Assembly (NCBI GenBank): GCA_031761405.1
Contig: JASEVX010000011.1
Span: 41,954,411 to 42,018,410, forward strand
Direction of reading: 5' to 3'
DNA length: 64,000 nucleotides
DNA from: Serripes groenlandicus
Taxonomy: Eukaryota > Mollusca > Bivalvia > Cardiida > Cardiidae
Shown here: positions 58,501 through 64,000 of the stretch, in pieces
How the letters are laid out: the number at the start of each line of letters is the position of its first letter
Position numbering within the stretch: the stretch's first letter is position 1
Made by a program: the position numbers and the translations under genes
Notes under the pieces: generated by a model
Databases searched by the model: none
Told to the model about the DNA's origin: nothing
What the model saw: the letters and a program-made list of their open reading frames with translations, nothing else

Positions 58501-59063
58501 ATTCTATCAGTCGTAGGGAGAACATAACCCTGTCCCATCTGTTTTATTACAATTCGGGAATGAATTACTTCAAATAGCACTTTCTACAGTACTAAGTGCT
58601 ATTGTTAGACTTTCGGGATTGGTAGACCCATGTCCAAATGTAATGTGCAGTTAGCCCCTAGCTGTCAGAACTTTCAGTGCTTTGATTGTTTCTCTCCTCG
58701 TATTCGATATAGCCCTTTCCCCCATACAGACGCTTTCTGACACCTCTGCAGCAGACGACTATTGAAAACATTACGACTAAAGGAGAAATTGCTCAAAACG
58801 AGCAATTTCTCCTTTTGCCACAATGTTTTCAACTTTTTTTAAGCATTATGAAAACGATTAGCAAAGACGCATTAAGACATACCCGACTTCATGGAAGCAC
58901 AGACAAAAATATCATCCGTCCTGCATTTAAAATTCTTTAATTCCCTTACAGATGTGGCCATCTCCTCGGGTGACCGTTGGAACGTACATATACGCAATCC
59001 ATCAACGTCGACGAGCTCCATTGTGCTTCCGCCGCCATCTTTTACATGTATCAACGACATTAT
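46387..59063 (-). CDS. Cytosolic sulfotransferase (SULT family), complete, six exons
   Basis: Exons on the minus strand are 59063-58883, 57644-57556, 55009-54778, 52245-52142, 49810-49630 and 46505-46387. All introns are GT-AG and phases are 1, 0, 1, 0, 1. From the ATG at 59060 to the TGA the exons sum to 903 nt, 300 residues, the usual SULT size. It would transfer sulfate from PAPS to small phenols, alcohols or amines. Motifs: the PAPS 5'-phosphosulfate loop SMKSGTHW (residues 56-63, Lys58), His108 in NTHMF (catalytic base position), RNPKDVIVSHYN (130-141; Arg130 and Ser138 bind the 3'-phosphate), and RKG...GDW at the C-terminus (260 on). There is no signal peptide, hence cytosolic. Oddity: residue 106, two before the His, is Asn where vertebrate SULTs have Lys. 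Introns hold satellites, a LINE and MITEs. Substrate unknown. Confidence 0.92.
46600..47040. repeat. 30-bp satellite in sulfotransferase intron 5
   Basis: About eight tandem units of AACACACAATACCTCGTTAA plus AATACTCAAA (46645-46890), then two partial blocks. A longer flanking motif ATTGTCCATACGCTTTGATA occurs three times (46623, 46907, 47012), so the array is nested in a larger duplicated segment. Confidence 0.9.
47060..47670. repeat. ~41-bp satellite in sulfotransferase intron 5
   Basis: About 14 units of TTTCACAGAGTGGTTTGAAT plus CTACACTGTAAGTATTACAT. Some units are variants with AGAGAGGTCTGAATATACAC. Confidence 0.9.
48185..48290 (-). repeat. tRNA-like relic (SINE head or tRNA pseudogene)
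   Basis: Reverse complement has GTGGTGTAATGGAGAGCGTG (A-box-like) and GCGAGTTCGAGTCCCAATAG (B-box) about 45 bases apart. The arms do not fold into a proper cloverleaf, so it is not a functional tRNA gene. Confidence 0.5.
48895..48975 (-). mobile_element. LINE 3'-end relic
   Basis: Reverse complement contains TCCTCATGGGCTGGAAGCCT and GAATTTGAATGAATAAAC, like other LINE tails with GGGC(C)GGTGGCCT-type motifs here. Confidence 0.4.
49630..49810 (-). CDS. Sulfotransferase exon 5
   Basis: 181 nt, phase 0 to 1. Acceptor TCATATTATAG, donor G|GTAAAT. Reads NTLDEVKRIGNFLGIDNKNN and so on to GFTMYRKG, the helix and C-terminal region (residues 202-262) with QCQFDQM matching the family's C-S-F-x-x-M and the start of the RKG motif. 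Confidence 0.93.
51000..51336. mobile_element. Small TIR element (CAGGGGCGTAGCT ends) containing a MITE B copy
   Basis: CAGGGGCGTAGCTCCC at the left and AGCTACGCCCCTG at the right are inverted repeats, with TATAA directly outside both. A family B MITE (51060-51305) fills its interior, so one element is nested in another. Confidence 0.65.
51060..51305. repeat. MITE family B copy (nested)
   Basis: ATCTGCGTAATGTATCGACC at the left, CTGAAACAGAAAATCCACAG centrally, TTTACGCAGAGACCACAATG at the right. Confidence 0.85.
51427..51680. repeat. MITE family B copy
   Basis: GAGCAGTCCCTAGAGAAAAC at the left, TTGTGGATTTTCTGTTTCAG centrally, TTTTCTCGTGGAACGGCTCA at the right. Confidence 0.85.
51690..52045 (+). 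mobile_element. Non-LTR retrotransposon 3' end
   Basis: The reading at 51697-51912 is the C-terminal tail of a LINE polyprotein: IEDEFHFFYECPTYDELRDI, the His/Cys knuckle that follows reverse transcriptase in many non-LTR elements. The 3' UTR carries GGGCCGGTGGCCTAAA, AAATAAATATCTTGCATC and a short CTTGTATCTTG repeat. 5' truncated; lies inside sulfotransferase intron 4 on the opposite strand. Confidence 0.75.
52142..52245 (-). CDS. Sulfotransferase exon 4
   Basis: 104 nt, phase 1 to 0, acceptor TTTTCACAAAG, donor CAG|GTAACC. Reads LEYGSWFEYMREWYNVLQ, then LNIHVVYYEDLKQ (residues 167-201). Y-G-S-W-x-x-H/Y-x-x-x-W and the YEDLK core are SULT hallmarks. Confidence 0.92.
52335..52485. repeat. 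MITE family A partial copy
   Basis: AGCAATTTCTCATTTTGCAA, then GGTCGTCCGCTGCAGATTTG, ending TTTGAAAGGGTTTA. Confidence 0.65.
52893..53120. repeat. MITE family A copy
   Basis: AGCCCTTTCCCTCATATAGA, AAGAAGAGATTGCTCAAAAC, TTTTGTCACCATGTTTTCAA and GTCGTCTGCCGCAGAA. Confidence 0.8.
53337..53560. repeat. MITE family B copy, truncated on right
   Basis: TGTGCCGTCCCGCGAGAAAA at the left; GATCAGCCTGCGCAGTCCG and GCTTAGGCTGATCCGGATCG inside. Another terminal piece is at 53785-53830. Confidence 0.8.
54270..54350 (+). mobile_element. Retroelement 3' tail with (ACAA)n end
   Basis: CCTACCAAGTTTGGTCGAAA, TCCGTTGAATAGTTTTGGC and CAAACAAACAAACAAACGG form the conserved terminal block seen in RTE-like and related retroelements of invertebrates (established pattern, recalled). 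No coding part. Confidence 0.5.
54778..55009 (-). CDS. Sulfotransferase exon 3 (catalytic His and PAPS 3'-phosphate site)
   Basis: 232 nt, phase 0 to 1, acceptor TTAATTTCCAG, donor T|GTAAGT. Reads ATPSENFQELACPRVLNTHM, then CKTVFVLRNPKDVIVSHYN and KWEHFFELFMDGK (residues 90-167). His108, Arg130 and Ser138 fall at exactly the vertebrate numbering. Residue 106 is Asn. Confidence 0.95.
55162..55424 (-). repeat. SINE type 2, inverted, with tRNA-like head
   Basis: Starts TTGATTGATTGTTTGGTCCT. Contains CAGCCAGTCAGTCGTAATGC and GGAGGGCAGCCATTACTAAT. Ends with a reversed B-box GGGATCGAACCCGTGACC and CTCTACCATTACGACACC. Head and body differ from family C, but the CAAT tail is shared. Confidence 0.75.
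55715..56175. repeat. 21-bp satellite in sulfotransferase intron 2
   Basis: About 21 units of AATGGTAACACTTAATAGAT plus C. A reading of 115 codons (MVTLNRS repeated) arises because 21 is a multiple of three. It is opposite in sense to the host gene and not coding. Confidence 0.95.
56310..56960. repeat. 120-bp tandem repeat, 5-6 units, in sulfotransferase intron 2
   Basis: CCTAAATACACCCCTTTTGT recurs at 56318, 56438, 56558, 56678, 56798 and 56917, i.e. every 120 bases (last 119). Each unit has CTTACACAGTGTACACTTA, which includes the palindrome AGTGTACACT, then an ATCGATAAG segment. Confidence 0.95.
57556..57644 (-). CDS. Sulfotransferase exon 2
   Basis: 89 nt, phase 1 to 0, acceptor GATTATTTTGCAG, donor GAG|GTAGGA. 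Reads GTHWVWEIISMLCNGKAEII then PKSKIRNMLE (residues 60-89), completing the PAPS loop SGTHW. Confidence 0.95.
57840..57990. repeat. MITE family A copy, internal deletion
   Basis: GCCTTTCCTACTTATAGACG, CACCTGCAG and GTCGTCTGCTGCATATTTGT, ending GAGGGAAGAGTTC. Confidence 0.65.
58097..58177. repeat. Near-perfect ~81-bp palindrome followed by tRNA-like B-box
   Basis: Arms of about 40 bases meet with no spacer at ATATATGCATATAT. The outer arm AGGGACTTGCTCCTCTAAAA is mirrored by its reverse complement ending at 58177, with about three differences. Just after it, CCCGGGTTCGAGTCCCGTGA (58195-58214) is a pol III B-box-like segment. Confidence 0.85.
58708..58862. repeat. MITE family A left half, 20 bp from sulfotransferase exon 1
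   Basis: AGCCCTTTCCCCCATACAGA, GCAGCAGACGACTATTGAAA, then a perfect stem GGAGAAATTGCTC/GAGCAATTTCTCC with a 4-base loop. Confidence 0.8.
58883..59063 (-). CDS. Sulfotransferase exon 1 (first coding exon)
   Basis: 181 nt from an acceptor-like TTGTTGCAG to G|GTATGT; ATG at 59060-59058. Reads MSLIHVKDGGGSTMELVDVD, with DDIFVCASMKSG at the end, matching the D-I-F-V/I-C/V...K-S-G start of SULT proteins. An untranslated exon probably lies upstream because the ATG is 3 bases after the acceptor; it was not identified. Confidence 0.9.
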
Positions 59064-59756
59064 CTGCAACAAGTCGTATACTCAAATATCACCCGTCCCA
59101 ACATTTGTAGCAAGTAAAACTTAAAAACTATTGAAATTATGAAAATAAAAAAGATATTTTCTGGAAGTTTAAACATTCTTCTATTGCAATAGATAGAAAT
59201 ATTTTAATACACTACACGTTTTGATAATATTTTATCCTTAGGAATAATGTCAGTCTATTAATTTTGGAACAAATTTAATAAAATTAAGAAACCACAATAG
59301 TATACCTTTGTCTTTTAAACCAGTTATTATTCAAAATACATAGAACTTTCATTTGTTCAATGTATCTGTAACTTTAGTTGAAACTTTAAGCTTTCAGAAT
59401 ATGTATGTTTTGTTTATGTGCCAAATGGGACTTTAAAGTTTTATTTGCTACAAAATTAGAAAATTTGGACAATTTTATTTCTCCAGGCGATATTTTAACC
59501 AGATAACAGGTGTACAGATGGAGTTGCTTATCCCTCTTATCTACGTCCCTGCTTGAACTATCCCCGTAAAAGTATGCAAACTATCTAAAAAGAAAAAAAT
59601 AATTATTGGATAAGTTGACAATCCTATGATGTAGGAGAACTGCTGCACGCAATGCAACGACACATGGGAAAGGGTTAAGTGTCGTATGCTTTGAAACTCT
59701 TCATAAGAATTGGCAATGTGGTATACAGGAGAAAACATACATGTCCGCATCGGTTC

Positions 59757-59930
59757 AGGAGGTCACGAGTTCGATATCGGCTAATACCAATTTGATTTTA
59801 ATGATAGTGATGGCTTTCGTTCAGGGCACTCCGGGTTTTGCGGTTAGCATTACGACTGATTCGCTGGTTTCAGGATAAATGTACCCAGTGGTATAACTGA
59901 ACAACTGTTAAAACGCTGCGTGTATCAACA
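59757..59930 (+). repeat. SINE type 2, diverged
   Basis: GAGGTCACGAGTTCGATATC (B-box-like), GGCTTTCGTTCAGGGCACTC and GTATAACTGAACAACTGTTA match the copies at 44707 and 55162. Confidence 0.6.
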
Positions 59931-60262
59931 TGCACACGACAGAAAGCATAACGGAATTATTTTAAAGTTTCAAATCATACAACATTAATAATAATAGAAT
60001 CACACAGCGGCCAAGTTTGAATATTCTCAGTGCTGCGATTCTCTCATTTTGTGAACAACATATATTGAAGACGGACATACAGACGAGGTATCCCCGAATG
60101 TCACAATTAACTACCTATTTTCCTCCCGTTTACACCAAGTTATCCAGAGCTATGCACACGATGTGTTGATAAGTTATAGGAAAGTGGTCTGTATCCGGTG
60201 AAGTGTAACACGTTTAAAATGATTGGTTATTTAGAAAGTAAGTACATGACCGTGCGGCTATT

Positions 60263-60481
60263 TACGGCAGCTCTAAAAGGACACACACGATTTTGTTTTT
60301 ATCTCGTGCGCACGAGATACTATGTCGTGCGAACGAGATACTATGCCGTGCGAACGAGATACTATCTCGTGCGAACGAGATACTATCTCGAGCGAACGAG
60401 ATACTAAGTCGTGCGAACGAGATAAAAAAAAAAATCGTATGTAATTTATAAAAATGTGTGTGTCCCTTTAGAGCTGCCGTA
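60263..60481. mobile_element. 219-bp TIR element with internal 21-bp minisatellite
   Basis: Ends TACGGCAGCTCTAAAAGGAC and its reverse complement (GTCCCTTTAGAGCTGCCGTA), about 26 bp with one mismatch. Inside are about six units of TCGTGCGAACGAGATACTAT plus one base, each containing a palindromic CTCGTGCGNACGAG-like core. Confidence 0.75.
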
Positions 60482-60919
60482 GTTATTCCAACTCACGTAT
60501 ACAGGCAGTGTAATACACAAATTATCGCTCGTTTACGTCACGTCAGCAATACATTACCCTTAACACACACTCTGAATATGAATACCCGTACACTACCGCC
60601 TTGCATCGTCACTCATTCCAACAAGTCCATGTGTATGCACGTTAAACTACCGTCGTTTTTCTCGACGTATCTCACGAACTAACCTCGTTTTCTTGAATGA
60701 ATAATTGTACCAAAAATCAATGAATACAAACACAATATTCCACTAAAAATCCTGTCTTCTGTATATTGATTAATCAAATGGCAGTGACAAACTCCATAGT
60801 ACAGCTTTTACAAGCGATGCTTCATGATGTTTGCGTTATCGGGTCAATGGTAGTTTTCTCTTTCTCTGCAAAACAAAAAGAAGATCCTTATCTCTGTCTC
60901 TGTTTCTGTTTGTCAGCAT

Positions 60920-60990
<71 letters not shown>
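60920..60990. repeat. (CT)n microsatellite
   Basis: About 70 bases of CT followed by a short AT run. Confidence 0.95.
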
Positions 60991-60992
<2 letters not shown>

Positions 60993-61038
60993 ATATATAT
61001 ATTATTCTATTCTGTCTCTCTATCTCCTCGGAAGACAA

Positions 61039-61186
61039 TGTGGCGGAGATAGTGACATCTAGAGAGGTTATTGACCCTCAAATTGGATACATAATAGAGC
61101 GGTGTGTGTCGTTGTGGCGGAGATAGTGACATCTAGAGAGGTTATTGACCCTCAAATTGGATACATAATAGAGCGGTGTGTGTCGT
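61039..61186. repeat. 74-bp tandem duplication
   Basis: Two essentially identical 74-base copies starting TGTGGCGGAGATAGTGACAT (61039 and 61113). Confidence 0.9.
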
Positions 61187-61451
61187 GATACACATATCAC
61201 CTACGCCACATGAGAGTATTACTGACAGTTATATCGTTTCGGTTACGGAATGTTAAAACATTGATGAACTTTTTTGTTAGAAGGAACAATTCTCATTTTT
61301 GGATTAAATAAAGTAAGAAAGTAAGTATATTCTTTATTTGTTTAGGATTTAACGTGACAAGTTCTATTCGATGATGTATGGTACATCTGGACATTAGATA
61401 CAACGAGGTTATTAAGTGAACTAGTAGCCTATATAGGAGCAAAGCAGTGTT

Positions 61452-61650
61452 TTAACCCTTTCCCACATGCAGGGGCTTTCTGATGTCTCTGCAGGAGACG
61501 ACTTTTGAAAACATTGTGAGAAAAGGATAAATTGCTCATAACGATCAAGTTCTCCCTTTGCCACAATATATTCAACTCTTCTAATTAATACTACTTTCAA
61601 TTAAAGACTGCTGCTGCAAGGTTGTTGTATGTGGGAAAGGGTTTAACTGT
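61452..61650. repeat. MITE family A copy
   Basis: TTAACCCTTTCCCACATGCA, GAGACGACTTTTGAAAACAT, CTCCCTTTGCCACAATATAT, ending GTGGGAAAGGGTTTAAC. Confidence 0.8.
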
Positions 61651-62129
61651 TGCTTTAATATCGTAAACTTGCAAATAGAGAACATGCATACAAATTATAG
61701 TAGCGTAGGTTTTGTGTATGACTTGTCAAACGAGTAGGTTAAGAATCAAGCCGTCAGTATCCCCTTTCAATGCATAAGTTTTAGAATGTGCTTGCCAAAC
61801 TTTGCATTTGGAAGAATCCATTACAGTAATATCAAGATGAACATATTGAGTTAAGCAGCCATTTGACTTGGTGAATCATGACGCTGTATTTTGCCCTCAA
61901 TGTTGTGACACGTTTTGTTAATTTATTTGACAAATCGGCTTTGTCCTTAGAATAGCCGTTCGGTTTGGTATGGTCTGTTACGGTAAGTACGAGGATACCG
62001 CTATTTGATTGTTGGATTGACTACCGTTTACTTGCTCTAAATAAAGGGCATTGTTTATATTCTAAAATCCCCATTTGATACTCAAGTTACGACAGCATAG
62101 GGTTAGGTTGCGTCAAAGACTTGGGAGGG

Positions 62130-62180
62130 GAAAGACCCCCCACCCCCCTCCCCCAACACACACACACACACACACACACT
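62130..62180. repeat. C-rich tract and (CA)n microsatellite
   Basis: GACCCCCCACCCCCCTCCCC followed by about 13 CA pairs; the complementary strand has G-runs that could form a quadruplex. Confidence 0.85.
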
Positions 62181-62597
62181 AAAAAGACGGATTGCCCTTT
62201 GTTAGGTCGTTTCGACTGCAGAATAGAGGACAACGACATAGAAATATGTATGCATAGTATATAGGTCATATGTCCATGACAACATATTGTAACAAAGCAG
62301 TAACACTCATAATACATTCAAATTGTTTATTATAGAGAAGTAGCATGTCCCCGGCCACGAACTTTCACAGGGTTTATATACTGCCAGCTTTAAGGAAGTC
62401 GGTCAATTAATTATTGGTCAAATCTAAAAAACAATATAACAAGTGAACAGAGGGTGATAAATACAAATCATTTTATAATACAGACTCATGTCCCCTAAAA
62501 CAATTATAATAGAGTGAGTGTTTTGGTCTCCGTAGCTGTTTAAACATGACCTTTGACCTAGCTTTATTAACCATTCAGGTAAATGGTTATATTGCAG

Positions 62598-62778
62598 ATA
62601 ATGTCGTTGATACATGTAAAAGATGGCGGCGGAAGCACAATGGAGCTCGTCGACGTTGATGGATTGCGTATATGTACGTTCCTACGGTCGCCCGATGAGA
62701 TGGCCACATCTGTAAGGGAATTAAAGAATTTTAATTGCAGGGTGGATGATATTTTTGTCTGTGCTTCCATGAAGTCGG
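62598..62778 (+). CDS. Second sulfotransferase gene, first coding exon (runs off window)
   Basis: Exon of 181 nt, the same length and boundaries as exon 1 of the minus-strand gene: ATTGCAG|ATAATG to G|GTATGT. Over the 60 residues (MSLIHVKDGGGSTMELVDVD to FVCASMKSG) it differs at only four (Gln28 to Leu, Glu32 to Asp, Lys45 to Asn, Thr48 to Val). The first 40 intron bases after the donor are also alike (GTATGTCTTAATG). Exon 2 (SGTHWVWE) was not found before 64000, so the rest lies to the right. A recent inverted duplicate, transcribed away from the first gene. Confidence 0.88.
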
Positions 62779-62899
62779 GTATGTCTTAATGTGACTTTGC
62801 TTATCTTTTTCATAACGCAAACGACTTAAGTCGTCATAACGCCAGAGAGAATTTTGAAAATAGTGTGGCAAAAATGGAAATCGCATTGCTCTGAATAAA

Positions 62900-63182
62900 C
62901 AGTTTCCCACATTCATCAAATCTGCAGCAGACGACTTTGGGAAACATTTACTCAAGATCTGAAAAATCTCTTGAAATTTGCAGCAGACGAATTTGGGAAA
63001 CATTTACTCAAGATCTGAAAAATCTCTTGAAATGAAGGTATACTTACTAAAAAAAAGGTTGAAAACTTATTAGCAAAAGGAGAAATTGCTCGTTTTGAGC
63101 AATTTCTCCTTTTGTCATAATGTTTTCAATAGTTGTCTGCTGTAGATGCGTCAACATGTGTCTATATATGGGAAAGGGATAA
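62900..63182. repeat. MITE family A copy with internal duplication
   Basis: GCAGCAGACGACTTTGGGAA with the following ACATTTACTCAAGATCTGAA is repeated in tandem (about 63 bases apart). Central stem GGAGAAATTGCTCGTTTTGA with GAGCAATTTCTCC. Ends GGGAAAGGGATAAG. Confidence 0.85.
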
Positions 63183-63769
63183 GTAGTCCTTACGAGCTGT
63201 CTCTCCAGAAATCGGAATTGTTTGTCACAAGAAAAATGGAGTGGTCCAATGTTCAACAAAGAAGAGTCGACTTTGTAAAATCGAATGTGTCTTTGCTAAT
63301 CGTTAACCGTATACAGACGGCCTTCGTCATCACTGCGGCAGACGGAAATTTGAAAACAGTTTGGAAAAACGACATTTCAAATGCTAAATGATCAATTTCG
63401 CATTTTCTAAAATATTCGACACTGTTGTTAGGATATATAGAGTATGAACGTTTGTTTCGGTGTACGTTTTCGGACATTTGTTCGCTGAAAGAGCATAAAA
63501 TGTGATCTTTTTACGAGTGACTGGCTGTTTGGTTGAACAAAATATCTATATGGTGCTTTCGAATGGAAATATAGCTCGTGATCTTACATCTAAAAACACA
63601 ATTGATTTCCTCGATATAGTTACTGGCGACGTGTAGATACTGGATAAGGGAGGAGTAAATAGTAAAACCTATTAGATGTTATTATACCTCACGTGACTTT
63701 GTAATGTTAAATTCTCATATACTCATCATGGGCAATTTCTTACTGTTTCATGCTAACAGTACGTTTTTG

Positions 63770-63903
63770 ACCGGTTAACAGTATACTGTTACACGGCAGG
63801 CGCGTGAAAATGTTGGTTATGCACGTGCATGACGTCATTTCAAACAATAACGTCACCTTTTAGATGCGCGTGCGTGCCATGTAACAGTATACTGTTAACC
63901 GGT
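63770..63903. mobile_element. 134-bp MITE with perfect 23-bp TIRs
   Basis: ACCGGTTAACAGTATACTGT plus TAC at the left, its exact reverse complement at the right (63881-63903). The interior has TGACGTCA and a second ACGTCA (CRE-like sites). No clear target duplication. Confidence 0.8.
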
Positions 63904-64000
63904 ATATTCATATGTGTGTGTTACATTGTTGTAGATCTACCCATGTTCACCTCCCCTACAAAGGTACAGAATAAATTAAATAAACGTGTAATTTTGTTCG

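Larger units (their letters stand above)
59064..62597. other. Spacer between divergent sulfotransferase genes
   Basis: 3.5 kb with no coding sequence recognised. It holds a type-2 SINE (59757), a TIR element with 21-bp minisatellite (60263), a CT microsatellite (60920), a 74-bp tandem duplication (61039), a MITE A copy (61452) and a CA microsatellite (62155). Promoters and 5' untranslated exons of both genes should lie here. Confidence 0.6.
62779..64000. other. Intron 1 of the second sulfotransferase, repeat-rich
   Basis: No further exon seen. Contains a MITE A copy (62900-63182), a second diverged MITE A piece (63300-63420) and a TIR element (63770-63903). Confidence 0.55.

Overview
This window is animal nuclear DNA, most likely from a bivalve mollusc. 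The genes are split by GT-AG introns of 1-7 kb, the protein families are typical of bivalves (a sushi plus C-type-lectin mosaic protein and lineage-expanded cytosolic sulfotransferases), and the introns are crowded with tRNA-derived SINEs, palindromic MITEs and long satellites. The species is not certain from sequence alone. A 200-base run of N at 9353-9552, beside a tandem repeat full of small indels, marks an assembly gap in long-read-like sequence.

Layout. (1) Positions 263-20875, plus strand: 3' part of a secreted or membrane mosaic gene, with a sushi exon, an uncertain exon, a second sushi exon, a Thr-rich linker, and a C-type lectin domain on four exons ending at a TAG. Its 5' end lies off the window. 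One single-base frameshift is visible in the first lectin exon. Its introns hold a 359-bp TIR element, a purine tract, a 1,044-bp hAT-like MITE, a 28-bp satellite and a 2.3-kb minisatellite. (2) Positions 20925-34275: a 57-bp satellite of about 106 units, split by one 7,276-bp DNA transposon (22715-29990) with long imperfect TIRs, a perfect 9-bp target duplication, and a decayed RecQ-like superfamily II helicase reading inward from its right end. The combination suggests an AcademH-type element. (3) Positions 34276-46380: no convincing gene; SINEs, MITEs and a 23-bp stop-free satellite that appears to have grown out of a SINE. (4) Positions 46387-59063, minus strand: a complete six-exon cytosolic sulfotransferase, 300 codons, all splice phases matching. 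(5) Positions 62598-62778, plus strand: the first coding exon of a near-identical sulfotransferase paralog running off the right edge, so the two lie head to head.

The sulfotransferase would move sulfate from PAPS to small molecules in the cytosol; the mosaic protein looks like a recognition or adhesion protein. Nothing links them functionally. The strongest second-look items are the helicase-bearing transposon in a stop-free satellite, the SINE-to-satellite transition, the head-to-head sulfotransferase pair with an Asn in place of the usual catalytic-loop Lys, and a palindromic MITE present about twenty times.
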